Positions 1 to 8,699 of a DNA stretch of 64,000 bases are shown here, one piece after another. A program made the translations under genes and the position numbers. Location of the stretch: NCBI GenBank assembly GCA_963823275.1, contig CAWGKW010000001.1:496001-560000 (forward strand). The letters run 5' to 3'. Every line of letters starts with the position of its first letter. Position 1 is the stretch's first letter. Source of the DNA: RHKX01 sp963823275 (lineage in GTDB: Bacteria; Actinomycetota; Thermoleophilia; Solirubrobacterales; 70-9). The notes under the pieces were generated by a model. It worked only from the letters and a program-made list of their open reading frames with translations, had not been told where the DNA came from and made no database searches.

Positions 1-631
1 AGCCGTAGCGCCGCAAGAGCTCGGCGGCGGTCTTCTCGCCGATCCCCCTCGCCCCCGGTATCCCGTCGGAGGGGTCGCCGCGAAGGGCGATGAAGTCGGG
101 CACCTGGGCGGGGTCGATCCCGTAGCGCGCACGCACCTCGGAGGGTCCGATCTCCTCGGTGCCGCGTACGCCGGTGCTGGCGTAGAGCACGGTCACGTCG
201 TCGCTCGCGCACTGAAACATGTCGCGGTCCCCCGTCATGATCAGCGTCCGGCCGCCGGCGGCACTCTCGACGGCCGCGAGGGATCCGAGGAGGTCGTCGG
301 CCTCGAGGGTCTCGTGCTCGGCGATCTGCCAGCCGAAGGCCGCGAAGAGATCCCGGCTGGCTGCCCACTGCGGCACCAGCAGCTCCGGCATCTCGGGCCG
401 ATCGGCGTGGTAGCCGGAATAGAGCTCGACCCGGTAATGCGCGGCCTCGGCGCCGTAACAGAGCACGACCGCGCGGGGTCCGTGGGCCTCGATCTCGCGG
501 AGGACCAGGTTCGCGGTGCCGAGAAGCGCATTGACTGGCCGCCCGCCGGTCCCCTTGATCGTCTTCGGCAATCCGTAGAAGGCGCGGTAGAGCATCGACG
601 GCGTATCGACTACGAGGAGCGGTGCGGCCAT
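1..631 (-). CDS. 5'-3' exonuclease (PolA N-terminal / FEN-like), partial
   Basis: Reading leftwards from ATG at 631, 210 residues are open and run off the window, so the 3' end is missing. The protein starts MAAPLLVVDTPS and carries the acidic metal-binding residues of the PIN-like 5' nuclease family: D9, the E110-A-D112-D113 cluster, G-D135-R-D137, and the helix-3-turn-helix segment G-D-P-S-D-G-I-P-G (about 185-193) followed by G-I-G-E-K-T. It cleaves 5' flaps or RNA primers during replication and repair. From this piece one cannot tell a stand-alone exonuclease from the N-terminus of a full DNA polymerase I. Confidence in the family is high. Confidence 0.9.
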   Translation of the reverse strand, partial: MAAPLLVVDTPSMLYRAFYGLPKTIKGTGGRPVNALLGTANLVLREIEAHGPRAVVLCYGAEAAHYRVELYSGYHADRPEMPELLVPQWAASRDLFAAFGWQIAEHETLEADDLLGSLAAVESAAGGRTLIMTGDRDMFQCASDDVTVLYASTGVRGTEEIGPSEVRARYGIDPAQVPDFIALRGDPSDGIPGARGIGEKTAAELLRRYG

Positions 632-761
632 CGCAGGAACCTATCGATCGGGATGTTGACTTACCGGCAACACGGGCATCGAGGTCAGGTATCCTCGCTG
701 CCGGAAGTGATGACGTGGGGCGTCGAGATGTCGCCGGCAGGCGCGAGAAGGGTTGAGGCGG

Positions 762-1481
762 ATGATTTGGCGGGTCTTGAAGACCGCGGGGGCCGTTGGA
801 CTGGCGACGATCGTCCTGGCCATGCCCGGCGGGGCGGTGGCGGGCGTTCCCGTCGTCACCGACACGATCAGGGCGATCGATCAGTTCGCCTACGGCGGAG
901 GGATCGGCGACGGCTCGACCTTCCGGCTGATCGCAGGCCAGCAGGCGACCCTCGAGAATGACGATCAGCTCGCCCCTCACAACGTCGTGGCCGTCGGCGA
1001 AGGCCCCGACGGCGAGCCGCTGTTCAGCAACTCACTCGTCTCGCCCAACCAGTCGGCTCCGGTCGCCGGCACCCAGTACCTGCAACCGGGCGACTATGCG
1101 TTCTCATGCACGATCCACTTCGGCATGAAGGGCACCCTCGAGGTCGCCGGTCCCGGCGCCGTGCCGAGACCCGAGGTGACCGTCGCCGTCGCCTCCTCCC
1201 GGCTGAAGAAGCTCAGCAAAGGGAGGCTCAAGGTGACCGTCTCAGCGACCAGCCGGAGCGACGGCGTCTCGGTCGAGGCGCGGGTGGGCGGGAAGCCCGG
1301 GGGCTTTGCCGACGGGGTGGACCTCGCCGCCGGCCAGAGCGGGATCCTGACCTTGAAGCTGGGCAAGCAGGCCAAAGAGGCGGTCAAGGTCGCCCTGGAG
1401 AAGGGCAAGAAGGTCGCGGTCTCGGTCAGCTCCGAGGTTCCCTGGGGCGCCCCGGATTCGGCCAGGACGAAGCTCAGGTAG
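762..1481 (+). CDS. Secreted cupredoxin (amicyanin-like) domain protein
   Basis: An N-terminal signal peptide (about 28 residues, hydrophobic core GAVGLATIVLAM, then AVAG) is followed by a plastocyanin/amicyanin-like domain of about 100 residues. Type 1 copper ligands are visible: His in APHNV (residue 73 from this start), then Cys, His and Met in SCTIHFGM with C-x2-H-x2-M spacing, the short spacing seen in amicyanin. A C-terminal region of about 100 residues, rich in beta-prone and Lys/Arg residues, has no recognised family. Probably an exported electron carrier or copper protein. ATG 762 is preferred to in-frame TTG 753 because GAGAAGGG at 744-751 is then well spaced. The 3' end overlaps the convergent next gene by 8 bp. 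Confidence 0.85.
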   Translation: MIWRVLKTAGAVGLATIVLAMPGGAVAGVPVVTDTIRAIDQFAYGGGIGDGSTFRLIAGQQATLENDDQLAPHNVVAVGEGPDGEPLFSNSLVSPNQSAPVAGTQYLQPGDYAFSCTIHFGMKGTLEVAGPGAVPRPEVTVAVASSRLKKLSKGRLKVTVSATSRSDGVSVEARVGGKPGGFADGVDLAAGQSGILTLKLGKQAKEAVKVALEKGKKVAVSVSSEVPWGAPDSARTKLR

Positions 1482-1899
1482 CCACGTCCAGTTCAAGCTG
1501 CAGTTGCAGGCGCTCGAGCGCCTCGGCGTAGGCGCCGTGATAGCTGTTCGGGGCCGTTATCCCAACGACGCCGTAGCCCTCCGCCATCGCCCTTCGAAGG
1601 GCGTCGCTGAATTCTCTGCCGTGCCAGCGCCGGCTCTCGGCCGATGACCCCACCGCCAGATGCACCAGCTCATGGAGCAACGTCTCCTGGACGTCGCCGC
1701 GGCGAATGCCGGGGTAGGCGGTGACCGACAGCCGGTTCTGATCGGGAATCGCGAAGCCCAGCCGACTCCGCGGACGCCTGGAGGCGCGCCGGACGGTGAG
1801 CTCCGGCGGCCGGAGGACCAGTGAACCGGTGGAGCCGCCCAGTGCTTCGAGCCGGCAGAGGCGCTGCATCTCGGTCGCGAGGTCGAGTCCGGCGACCAC
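1474..1899 (-). CDS. SprT-like zinc-peptidase family protein
   Basis: A 141-aa protein with the zinc-peptidase motif HELVH (around residue 76-80) in the context LLHELVHLAVG, and a downstream WHGREF segment that could supply a third metal ligand, as in SprT-like proteins. There is no signal peptide, so it acts in the cytoplasm if active. The GTG start at 1899 has no clear ribosome binding site, and the upstream sequence keeps coding character in a different frame (an ATG at about 1953 out of frame), so the true N-terminus may be longer with an indel in the GGGGGG run near 1920. Function is inferred from the motif only. Confidence 0.65.
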   Translation of the reverse strand: MVAGLDLATEMQRLCRLEALGGSTGSLVLRPPELTVRRASRRPRSRLGFAIPDQNRLSVTAYPGIRRGDVQETLLHELVHLAVGSSAESRRWHGREFSDALRRAMAEGYGVVGITAPNSYHGAYAEALERLQLQLELDVAT

Positions 1900-2021
1900 G
1901 TAGTAGCGGGCGGGGCGGGCCCCCCGGCGGCGACGGTCCGGGTCCGTTTCATTCCGGGCCGGGGCGACGGGTTTTCGGCGGAGGAGGTGGCGGCGCGTCG
2001 CGATCTCGGGGAGGATGAAGC

Positions 2022-2378
2022 ATGGTCAAGCGGGAACCTGACGCTGAGCCGCTCGACCCGGCGCTGATCAAGGTCGAGCTGCAGCTGCGACTCGAGGAGG
2101 TCCGCGCCCGGCTCGCCGCCCTCAAGAAGCCGCCGGAGCGCGGCGCCGGGATCGGCTTCGGCAAGCGGATCGGGGACGGGACCAACGAGGCGATCGGCCG
2201 TCTGACCGACGTCGGCGTCGCCGACAGCCTGGAGGCGATCGGGATCAGGCTCGAGCGGGCGCTGGAGAAGCTCGAGGAGGGCTCCTATGGAACCTGCGAC
2301 GCATGCGGGGGAGAGATCCCGGCGGGGAGGCTGAGGAGCGTCCCCGAGAGCTCGCTGTGCGTGGCCTGCGCCAGATAG
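2022..2378 (+). CDS. DksA/TraR-family C4 zinc finger protein
   Basis: 118 aa with an N-terminal coiled-coil-prone segment (about 15-90, rich in E, R, L) and a C-terminal C4 zinc finger, CDACGGEIPAGR...CVACAR (about 99-117), the signature of the TraR/DksA family. Such proteins insert the coiled coil into the RNA polymerase secondary channel and modulate initiation, often with ppGpp; in actinobacteria the family also includes small proteins of unknown role. The start follows AGGATGAAGC. The next 170 bp are intergenic up to a convergent transporter operon and contain the repeat element at 2475-2543. Confidence 0.85.
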   Translation: MVKREPDAEPLDPALIKVELQLRLEEVRARLAALKKPPERGAGIGFGKRIGDGTNEAIGRLTDVGVADSLEAIGIRLERALEKLEEGSYGTCDACGGEIPAGRLRSVPESSLCVACAR

Positions 2379-2474
2379 CCCGAGGAATGCCCCGCTGCCA
2401 TCAGGCGGTTGGGTGTCACGGAACGGGAAGCGTGTGGGCGGGAATGAGGTGCCGGGGGTCAGGCGGCTGGTGAA

Positions 2475-2543
2475 CGGTCGTGTCATCGTGTCCCCTGAGG
2501 GGTACGAATGACACGACCGATCGAAGGCGCCCCTCGGTGGGCC
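2475..2543 (-). repeat. 69-nt intergenic repeat, copy A (small hairpin + 45-nt palindrome)
   Basis: Read on the minus strand, a 15-nt box GGCCCACCGAGGGGC is followed by 9 nt and a 45-nt near-palindrome whose outer 12 bp, CGGTCGTGTCAT / ATGACACGACCG (2475-2486 and 2508-2519), are perfectly complementary and whose centre is CCCCTGAGGGG. A second copy of exactly the same length lies at 24452-24520 in the opposite orientation, with 5 differences in the 45-nt core. It sits between two convergent genes, so it may act as a bidirectional terminator or be a REP-like mobile repeat. Confidence 0.8.
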
Positions 2544-2550
2544 TCCCGAC

Positions 2551-3318
2551 TCAGTCGATCAGCCGCTGCTTGAGCCGGTCGATCGCCAGCTTCCACATCG
2601 CCAGGGCCAGGACGATCAGGGCCGCGAGGCGGAGCAGGTCGACCGTCTCGAAGCCGAAGCAGGCCCCGCGAACCAGGCTCACCAGCTGAAAGAGCGGGTT
2701 GAACTGGGCGGCGATCCGGGCCCAGTCCGGCAGCTGGTCGATCGGGAAGAAGGTGCCGGCGAGCAGGAACATCGGCGTGATCACGAGCGTGGTCACGTAG
2801 TTGAACTGGTCGATCTTCGCGACGCTGCCGGCTACTGCGACTCCGAACCCGGCGAAGGCCAGAGCGGTGATCAGGCAGAAGAGCGGCACCAGCAGCATGC
2901 CCCAGGTCGGATCGAGCCCGAATCCGATCGTGACCAGCAAAGGGAAGCAGCCGAAGACGGCGCTGCGGAGGCCGATCCAGAGCATCTCTCCGGTGACGAG
3001 CTCCTCGACGTCGACCGGCGCCGCCAGGATCGCGTCGTAGGTTCGCTGAAACCGATGCTTGACGAAGGTGCCGAACATCGCGGGCAGGGCGCTCGAGAAG
3101 ACCACGGCGGTCGCGACCATGCCGGTGCCGACGAACTCGACGTAGTCGATCCCGTCGACCTGGGTGATCAGCGTTGTGCCGAGGCCGAGGCCGAACGCGA
3201 ACAGGTAGACCATCGGCTCGACCAGGCTCGAGAACACGGTGCTGCGCCAGAACGTGCGGAAGTTGGCCAGTTCGCGGCTCATCACCCCAAGGACCGCGGC
3301 GGGCTCGATCAGCCTCAT
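2551..3318 (-). CDS. ABC-2 type transporter permease (NodJ/DrrB-like)
   Basis: 255 aa with about six hydrophobic segments and the ABC-2 membrane signature in the second half (FLLAGTFFPIDQLPDWARIAAQFNPL, seen as a long conserved loop before the last helices). It would form the membrane channel of an exporter for lipids, polysaccharide or drugs. Its ATG overlaps the TGA of the upstream ATPase gene by 4 bp, so the two are translationally coupled. The substrate cannot be read from sequence; NodIJ, DrrAB and lipo-oligosaccharide exporters are the nearest styles. Confidence 0.9.
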   Translation of the reverse strand: MRLIEPAAVLGVMSRELANFRTFWRSTVFSSLVEPMVYLFAFGLGLGTTLITQVDGIDYVEFVGTGMVATAVVFSSALPAMFGTFVKHRFQRTYDAILAAPVDVEELVTGEMLWIGLRSAVFGCFPLLVTIGFGLDPTWGMLLVPLFCLITALAFAGFGVAVAGSVAKIDQFNYVTTLVITPMFLLAGTFFPIDQLPDWARIAAQFNPLFQLVSLVRGACFGFETVDLLRLAALIVLALAMWKLAIDRLKQRLID

Positions 3319-4205
3319 TCGAGCTCCTCCCCGGTGAGCTGCACGAATACGTCCTCGAGCGAGGTCGGGCGGATCACCGAGTCCCCGGGGACGACGCCGT
3401 TCGGAGCCCGCTCGGAGCCGACGATCACGACCGCCGGGCCGGCTGAGCGAACCGGGAGCCCGGCCGCCTCGGCGAGGTGGCGGACCTCAGCCCGGCGGGC
3501 GGGCGGGCCGTAGAACTCGGCGGTGAGCTTGCCCGCGTGCTCGGCGATCAGGTCGTCCGGCCGCCCGCGCGCGATCACCCGGCCCTTGGCCATCAACGCG
3601 ACCTCGTCGGCGAGGCGCTCGGCCTCCTCGATGTAGTGCGTCGACATCAGGATGGTCGTGCCCCGGGCGCGGAGGTCCTCGACCAGCGTCCAGATCTCGG
3701 ACCGGATCTGCGGGTCGAGGCCAACCGTCGGTTCGTCGAGCAGCACGAGATGCGGTTCGTGGATCAGGCCGCGGGCGACGAGCAGGCGCCGCCGCATGCC
3801 GCCCGACAGCTCGTCGACGGCGTCGTGGCGGCGGTCGCTGAGGCGCGCGAGCGTGAGGGCCCGGTCGATTGCGGCCGGGATGTCATGGACGCGGTAGAGC
3901 CGAGCGAACACCTTGAGGTTCTCCTCGACGGTGACGTCGATGTCGAGGTTGTCGAGCTGCGGAACGACTCCCATCCGCGCTCGGGCCTCCTTCGAGTACC
4001 TGGGCAGCTCGTAGCCGAGGACCCTCAGCGATCCCTCATCGGCGATCGCCTGGCCGGTGAGCAGACGCATCGTGGTCGACTTGCCCGCGCCGTTGGGGCC
4101 GAGCAGCCCCAGGCAGACTCCCTCCTGCACCGTCAGATCCAGCCCGTCTACGGCACGGATCTTCCCGAAGGTCTTCACGACTCCCTGCAATTCGATCGCC
4201 GCCAT
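3315..4205 (-). CDS. ABC transporter ATP-binding protein (NodI/DrrA-like)
   Basis: 296 aa. Walker A GPNGAGKST (about residue 36-44), Q-loop VVPQLDNLD, signature LSGGMRRRL, Walker B LVLLDEPTVGLDP and the H-loop STHYIEEAE are all intact, followed by a C-terminal extension typical of DrrA/NodI proteins. It energises the permease encoded immediately downstream (4-bp overlap). The gene is divergent from a TetR regulator starting 92 bp away, the usual layout of a substrate-induced exporter under local repression. Confidence 0.93.
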   Translation of the reverse strand: MAAIELQGVVKTFGKIRAVDGLDLTVQEGVCLGLLGPNGAGKSTTMRLLTGQAIADEGSLRVLGYELPRYSKEARARMGVVPQLDNLDIDVTVEENLKVFARLYRVHDIPAAIDRALTLARLSDRRHDAVDELSGGMRRRLLVARGLIHEPHLVLLDEPTVGLDPQIRSEIWTLVEDLRARGTTILMSTHYIEEAERLADEVALMAKGRVIARGRPDDLIAEHAGKLTAEFYGPPARRAEVRHLAEAAGLPVRSAGPAVVIVGSERAPNGVVPGDSVIRPTSLEDVFVQLTGEELE

Positions 4206-4251
4206 CGGTCTCGGACGATCTCATACAAGGGTCCAGCCCCGGGGCTAGACT

Positions 4252-4285
4252 CGGTTGACTTTGGCACAACGCCCACTGACAACCG
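4252..4285. promoter_or_regulatory. Inverted repeat upstream of the TetR gene, candidate operator
   Basis: Half-sites CGGTTGAC (4252-4259) and GACAACCG (4278-4285) are inverted (7 of 8 bases match when one is reversed) with 18 nt between them, ending 12 bp before the chosen TetR start and lying between the divergent exporter and regulator genes. Position and symmetry suit a TetR-type operator; binding is inferred. Confidence 0.35.
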
Positions 4286-4296
4286 AGAGGGCGAAA

Positions 4297-4860
4297 ATGC
4301 GCCGCGAGCAGCTGCTCGAGATCGCGCTCGACCTGTTTTTGACCAACGACTACGACGACGTCTCCGTCGACGATGTCGCCAGGGTCGCCGGCGTCTCCCA
4401 CGGCCTGGTCTTCCAGTACTTCGGGTCCAAGAAGGGCCTCTACCTCGCCACGCTCGAGCCCCTTCTCGCCGGGTTTCGCGGCCGGACCCGTGGCGCCCCC
4501 GCGCACCTGCCTCCGGCGGACCGTCTTCGGCATGCCGTCGGCGCCTACTTCGACGCCGCCTCCGAGCACCCGGCCGCCTATCGCTCCGTGATGGCCGGCG
4601 GCGCCGGGTTCCGCGAGGTCTTCGACCGGATCGAGGCGGCCCGCTGGAGCGGGATCGAGCTGATCGCCGAGAACACCGGCCTCGACCTCGAACGCCCCGA
4701 TGTCAGGGTGGTCCTGCGCGGCTGGGTTGGTTTCCTGGAGGGCGGGATCCTCGCGGCCCTCGGCAGGCCCGACACCGACCGCGAGGCGCTGATCGACGCG
4801 AGCCTCGCCGTTCTCGGCGCGGGGCTGTCCACGCTCGGGAACGACACCCCGGTGTCCTAG
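4297..4860 (+). CDS. TetR/AcrR-family transcriptional regulator
   Basis: 187 aa from ATG 4297. The N-terminal helix-turn-helix (about 20-45, VSVDDVARVAGVSHGLVFQYF) followed by GSKKGLYLATL is typical of TetR. The C-terminal half is the variable ligand-binding helical domain. ATG 4297 is chosen over the longer TTG 4255 because GAGAGGG lies 5 nt upstream. Divergent from the ABC exporter at 2551-4205, so it probably represses it; it may also control the membrane-protein gene that starts one base after its stop codon. Confidence 0.88.
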   Translation: MRREQLLEIALDLFLTNDYDDVSVDDVARVAGVSHGLVFQYFGSKKGLYLATLEPLLAGFRGRTRGAPAHLPPADRLRHAVGAYFDAASEHPAAYRSVMAGGAGFREVFDRIEAARWSGIELIAENTGLDLERPDVRVVLRGWVGFLEGGILAALGRPDTDREALIDASLAVLGAGLSTLGNDTPVS

Positions 4861-5988
4861 GTGCCCGGTCCCGTGAGCGGGCCGCCGAGTGCTCCGCCGA
4901 TTCGAGGGTCGCTCGCCGACCGGATCGAGCGAGCGATCGAGGCGCGGACGGACGCGGCGAGTGAGATCGCCCGGGGCGAAGCCGAGGCCGTCGTCAAGGG
5001 GCCGAGCATCCGCCGCTCCGCCTTCTGGCTCGCGCTCACCGGAGTCTCGCTCTACCTGGTCGCGCCGAGCCTGCTTGAGGTACTCGGCTCCTGGCAGAAC
5101 CTGGGGCAGATCTCGCTGCTCTGGTTCCCGCTGCTGGCGCTGTTGCAGCTCGCTTCGCTGGCCTGTCTGTGGTTTCTGCAACGGCTCACGATCCCGCGGT
5201 CCCCCTGGTCGGCGGTGATCGACTCCCAGCTCGCCGGTAACGCCCTGGCGAAGATCGCGCCCGGCGGGGGAGCGATGGGAGCCGCCCTGCAGTACAAGAT
5301 GCTCGTCGAGCGCGGGGTGGAGCGCGGCCGTGCGGTCGCCGGGATCACGGCGGTCAACCTGCTCACGTTCGGAGTCGTCCTCGGCCTGCCGATCCTCGCG
5401 CTGCCGGCGTTGATCAGCGGCTCGGTCAACGACAACCTGCTTCGCGCTGCCGTCGTCAGCCTGGCCGTCTTCGTCGTGCTCGCGGTGATCAGCGGTGCGA
5501 TGCTCGGAGCCGACGGGCCGCTGCGCCGGGTCACGACTCTGATCGAGCGGGCCCGCAACAGGATCCGCCGCAACTCACCCGATACCGACCACCTGCCGCG
5601 CCGGGTGATGCGCGAGCGCGATCGGATCCGAGCCGCGCTCGGCGACGACTGGCACAAGGCCCTGCTGGCGACGGTCGGCCGTTGGGCCTTCGACTACGCG
5701 ATCCTGCTCGCGGCCCTGGCTGCCGTTGGTGCTCACCCCCGCCCCGGCCTCGTCCTGCTCGCCTTCTGCGCCGCCCAGGTGCTCGCGCAGATCCCGATCA
5801 CGCCCGGCGGCCTCGGCTTCGTCGAGACGGGGCTCACCGCTCTGTTGGCCCTGGCCGGCGTGGCCGCCGGAGACGCCGTCCTCGCTACGTTCCTCTACCG
5901 GCTGTTCACCTACTGGTTGCCGTTGCCGCTCGGCGTGGTCGGCCTGGGCCTGCACAGGCGCCACCAGGAGGGCGAGGGGCTCACTTGA
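4861..5988 (+). CDS. YbhN/UPF0104 (LPG synthase TM-region) family membrane protein
   Basis: 375 aa with about eight hydrophobic segments after a charged 50-residue N-terminus. The family motif APGGGAMGAALQYKML (about 135-150) and the later PITPGGLGFVETG (about 315-327) mark the lysylphosphatidylglycerol synthase transmembrane region family, whose members are membrane flippases or lipid-modifying partners. There is no C-terminal aminoacyl-transferase domain, so it is not an MprF. GTG start directly abuts the TAG of the TetR gene, implying coupled translation. The end overlaps the convergent next gene by 8 bp. Confidence 0.85.
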   Translation: MPGPVSGPPSAPPIRGSLADRIERAIEARTDAASEIARGEAEAVVKGPSIRRSAFWLALTGVSLYLVAPSLLEVLGSWQNLGQISLLWFPLLALLQLASLACLWFLQRLTIPRSPWSAVIDSQLAGNALAKIAPGGGAMGAALQYKMLVERGVERGRAVAGITAVNLLTFGVVLGLPILALPALISGSVNDNLLRAAVVSLAVFVVLAVISGAMLGADGPLRRVTTLIERARNRIRRNSPDTDHLPRRVMRERDRIRAALGDDWHKALLATVGRWAFDYAILLAALAAVGAHPRPGLVLLAFCAAQVLAQIPITPGGLGFVETGLTALLALAGVAAGDAVLATFLYRLFTYWLPLPLGVVGLGLHRRHQEGEGLT

Positions 5989-6367
5989 AGTAACGGTTGT
6001 TGACGCAGAGCCCGTAGATGATCAGCAGGTCCATCGCGATGATCAGCAGGGACCAGACCGGGTAGACCGAGACGAAGGCCATGTGGGTCAGCAGGTTGAA
6101 GACACAGAGGATGATGCCGAGGCCCTGACCGTTGGCGTTGCGCTTGAAGATCAGCACCGCGGTGAGCAATTGGAGAGCGGCGGTGCCGACCAACAGGACT
6201 CCCCACAGGGTCAGGTTGCCGGTGAAAAGCTCGGTCTCGTCGAAGCGCTGGTCGCCCGCGAGGGCGACGAGGCCGTCGATCAGGTTGAACGCGCCGAGGA
6301 CGCCGAAGAGGACCGCCACGAAGGTGATCCAGCCCTGGCCGTGGTCATGGGTGGCTGTCTGGTTCAA
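5981..6367 (-). CDS. Small four-TM membrane protein, DUF7144-like
   Basis: 128 aa with four clear hydrophobic helices (about 13-33, 53-72, 82-100 and 103-122) and short loops. This is the pattern of small actinobacterial integral membrane proteins of unknown function; the start MNQTATHDHGQGW and the 4-TM layout resemble DUF7144 members, but I assign that loosely. It is a single-gene unit, convergent with the upstream flippase-like gene. Confidence 0.65.
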   Translation of the reverse strand: MNQTATHDHGQGWITFVAVLFGVLGAFNLIDGLVALAGDQRFDETELFTGNLTLWGVLLVGTAALQLLTAVLIFKRNANGQGLGIILCVFNLLTHMAFVSVYPVWSLLIIAMDLLIIYGLCVNNRYFK

Positions 6368-6479
6368 GGCGCCTTTCCTACTGGGGCTCGCTTCGGTTGA
6401 CCGGAGTGACCGCGGATTCTATGGGCGGGCGGGGCGGCGGGTCCCAAGTTGAGGGAGCCGACTCGATACCTTGGGTCGC

Positions 6480-7520
6480 ATGCCGCCCGTTTCCGTCCTC
6501 GACCTCTCGCCCGTCGTCGCCGGCTCAACTGAGGGCCAGGCGCTGCGCGACACGATCGACCTGGCCCGCCACACCGATCGGCTCGGCTTCAACCGCTACT
6601 GGCTCGCCGAGCACCACGGCGGTGCCATGGTCGCCAGCTCCTCGCCGGAGCTGATGGTCGGCCAGGTTGCCGCTGCCACCAACGCGATCAGAGTGGGCTC
6701 CGGCGGCGTGATGCTCCCCAATCACAGCCCGCTGCGGGTCGCCGAGCAGTTCAAGGTGCTCTCCGCGCTCTTTCCGGATCGGATCGATCTCGGGATCGGC
6801 CGGGCGCCGGGTACCGATCAGATGACCGCCTTCGCGCTGCGGCGCAGCCGCGAGGCCATGAGCGCCAACGACCTGCCCGAGCAGCTCGCCGAGCTTCTGG
6901 CGTTCGCCGGCTCCCGGCCCTGGCCGGAGGGGCATGCCTTCAGCCACATTCGGGCCGCACCGTTCGAGGCCCCGTTGCCGCCCATCTTCCTGCTCGGTTC
7001 GAGTGACTTCTCCGCCCGGCTCGCCGCGGCCGCCGGCCTCGCCTTCGCCTTCGCCGGCCAGATCAATCCGGAGATGACCGTCGACGCCCTACGGCTCTAC
7101 CGCGAGGGCTTCCAGCCTTCCGAGGAGTTTCCCGAGCCCTACGCGATCGTCTCCCACGCGATCCTCTGCGCCGACGATGACGAGCTCGCCCATCGCCTCG
7201 CCGCACCGTCGCGAGTGGCCTTCCGGCGCCTGCGGGCGGGGCGGCCGACTCCGCTGCCGTCGGTCGCCGATGCGCTTGCGGAGGAGGGTCCGACCGAGGC
7301 CCCGCCGCGAACCGGTCGTCCCGAGCGCATGATCGTCGGCTCCCCCGCGACCGTGCGCGACCGCCTCGACGAGGTGCTCAGCCTCAGCGGCGCCGACGAG
7401 ATCATGGCGATGACCAACGCCCACGGAGTCGATGACCGTCTTCACTCCTACGAGCTGCTGGCCGAGGCCTTCGATCTCGAGCCCCGGCGTGCGACGGCGG
7501 ACGCGGAAGCTCACGCCTGA
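6480..7520 (+). CDS. LLM-class flavin-dependent oxidoreductase (MsnO8 type)
   Basis: 346 aa TIM-barrel protein of the bacterial luciferase family. Family features are the N-terminal VLDLSPV, the HTDRLGFNRYWLAEHH segment (about 31-46), VGSGGVMLPNHSPLRVAEQF and DLGIGRAPG. Such proteins use FMN or F420 to oxidise small substrates; the substrate is not evident. ATG 6480 is preferred to TTG 6471: a TACCTT box lies at 6467-6472, which fits a leaderless start. The following aminotransferase begins 1 bp after the stop, so the two form an operon. Confidence 0.88.
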   Translation: MPPVSVLDLSPVVAGSTEGQALRDTIDLARHTDRLGFNRYWLAEHHGGAMVASSSPELMVGQVAAATNAIRVGSGGVMLPNHSPLRVAEQFKVLSALFPDRIDLGIGRAPGTDQMTAFALRRSREAMSANDLPEQLAELLAFAGSRPWPEGHAFSHIRAAPFEAPLPPIFLLGSSDFSARLAAAAGLAFAFAGQINPEMTVDALRLYREGFQPSEEFPEPYAIVSHAILCADDDELAHRLAAPSRVAFRRLRAGRPTPLPSVADALAEEGPTEAPPRTGRPERMIVGSPATVRDRLDEVLSLSGADEIMAMTNAHGVDDRLHSYELLAEAFDLEPRRATADAEAHA

Positions 7521-7521
7521 C

Positions 7522-8679
7522 GTGGCCCTGGCCCCCGAACTGACGGACCTCGATATCGGGCGCCTCCGGGAGCGGCGCAGCGCCAAGTGGAGCCACTACG
7601 CCGACGACGTCCTGCCCGCCTGGGTGGCCGAGATGGACTTCCCCCTCGCGCCGCCGGTCAAGGATGCCCTTCGCGCCGCCGTCGACCGCGACGACACCGG
7701 GTACGCAAACCCCGAGGCCTCCGGGCTCGCCGAGGCCCTGAGCGGCTTCACGGCACGGCGAACGGGGTGGGCCCCGGACCCCTCTCGGGTGGTGGTCTGC
7801 GGCGACGTGGTCGCGGGCCTGAGGGATCTGCTCAAGACGATCGTCGAGCCGGGCGATCCGGTGATCGTCACGCCGCCCGTCTACTACCCGTTCTTCAGCC
7901 TCGTGCCCGAGGCCGGATGCGAGGTGGTCGAGGTGCCGCTGGTCGGCGGGCGTGGACTCGACATCGATGGGGTCGGCGATGCCTTCGCCGCCGGCGCCCG
8001 GGCGATGGTCCTCTGCAATCCCCACAACCCGACGGGTGTGGTCGTCTCCCGGCCGGAGCTCGAGGCGCTCGCCGACCTCGCCGGCGAGCACGACGCCTGG
8101 ATCCTCTCCGACGAGATCCATGCGCCACTCACACTTCCGGGCGCCGGGCACATCCCGTTTCTCTCAGTCTCCGAAGCCGCCGCGGAGCGGGGCATCTCGC
8201 TCGTCTCGGCCTCCAAGACCTTCAACCTGGCGGGGCTCGGCTGCGCGCAGATCGTCACCGCCGCCGAGCCGGCAACGGCGGCCGTGAGCACCCTGCCGCC
8301 CTCCGCCCGCCATTGCGGGCATCTGGGCGCGATCGCGACCGAGGCCGCCTACGCCGACTCCGACGGGTGGCTCGATTCGGTCCTCGAGGTCGTGGACTTC
8401 AATCGGACGCGTCTCGGCGAGCTGCTGGCGCAGCGCCTGCCCGAGGCCCGCTACGAGCCTCCCGCAGCCGGGTATCTGGCCTGGATCGACCTCGGCGCCT
8501 ACGACCTCGGCGCCGATCCCGCCGCCCCGATTCTCGAGCGCGGCAGGGTCGCGCTCAGCTCCGGACCGATGTTCGGCAGGGGCGGGGAGGGCTTCGTCCG
8601 GCTCAATGTCGGCACCTCACCCGATCTGATGACCGAGGCCGTCGAGCGGATGGCCAGCGCCGTCGACTCGTTCGCCTAG
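7522..8679 (+). CDS. PatB/MalY-type PLP-dependent aminotransferase / C-S lyase
   Basis: 385 aa, fold-type I PLP enzyme. The N-terminal R-x-S-x-K-W-x-x-Y (RRSAKWSHY), PAWVAEMDFP, YYPFF, CNPHNPTG, SDEIHAPL and the PLP lysine in SASKTFNLAG (about residue 235) are characteristic of the MalY/PatB cystathionine beta-lyase group. It likely cleaves C-S bonds of cysteine conjugates or transaminates. GTG 7522 is one base after the LLM oxidoreductase stop, so translation is coupled. A longer frame extends upstream to 7432 but only overlaps the previous gene. Confidence 0.9.
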   Translation: MALAPELTDLDIGRLRERRSAKWSHYADDVLPAWVAEMDFPLAPPVKDALRAAVDRDDTGYANPEASGLAEALSGFTARRTGWAPDPSRVVVCGDVVAGLRDLLKTIVEPGDPVIVTPPVYYPFFSLVPEAGCEVVEVPLVGGRGLDIDGVGDAFAAGARAMVLCNPHNPTGVVVSRPELEALADLAGEHDAWILSDEIHAPLTLPGAGHIPFLSVSEAAAERGISLVSASKTFNLAGLGCAQIVTAAEPATAAVSTLPPSARHCGHLGAIATEAAYADSDGWLDSVLEVVDFNRTRLGELLAQRLPEARYEPPAAGYLAWIDLGAYDLGADPAAPILERGRVALSSGPMFGRGGEGFVRLNVGTSPDLMTEAVERMASAVDSFA

Positions 8680-8699
8680 CGTGAGCTCACGGACGCGGC

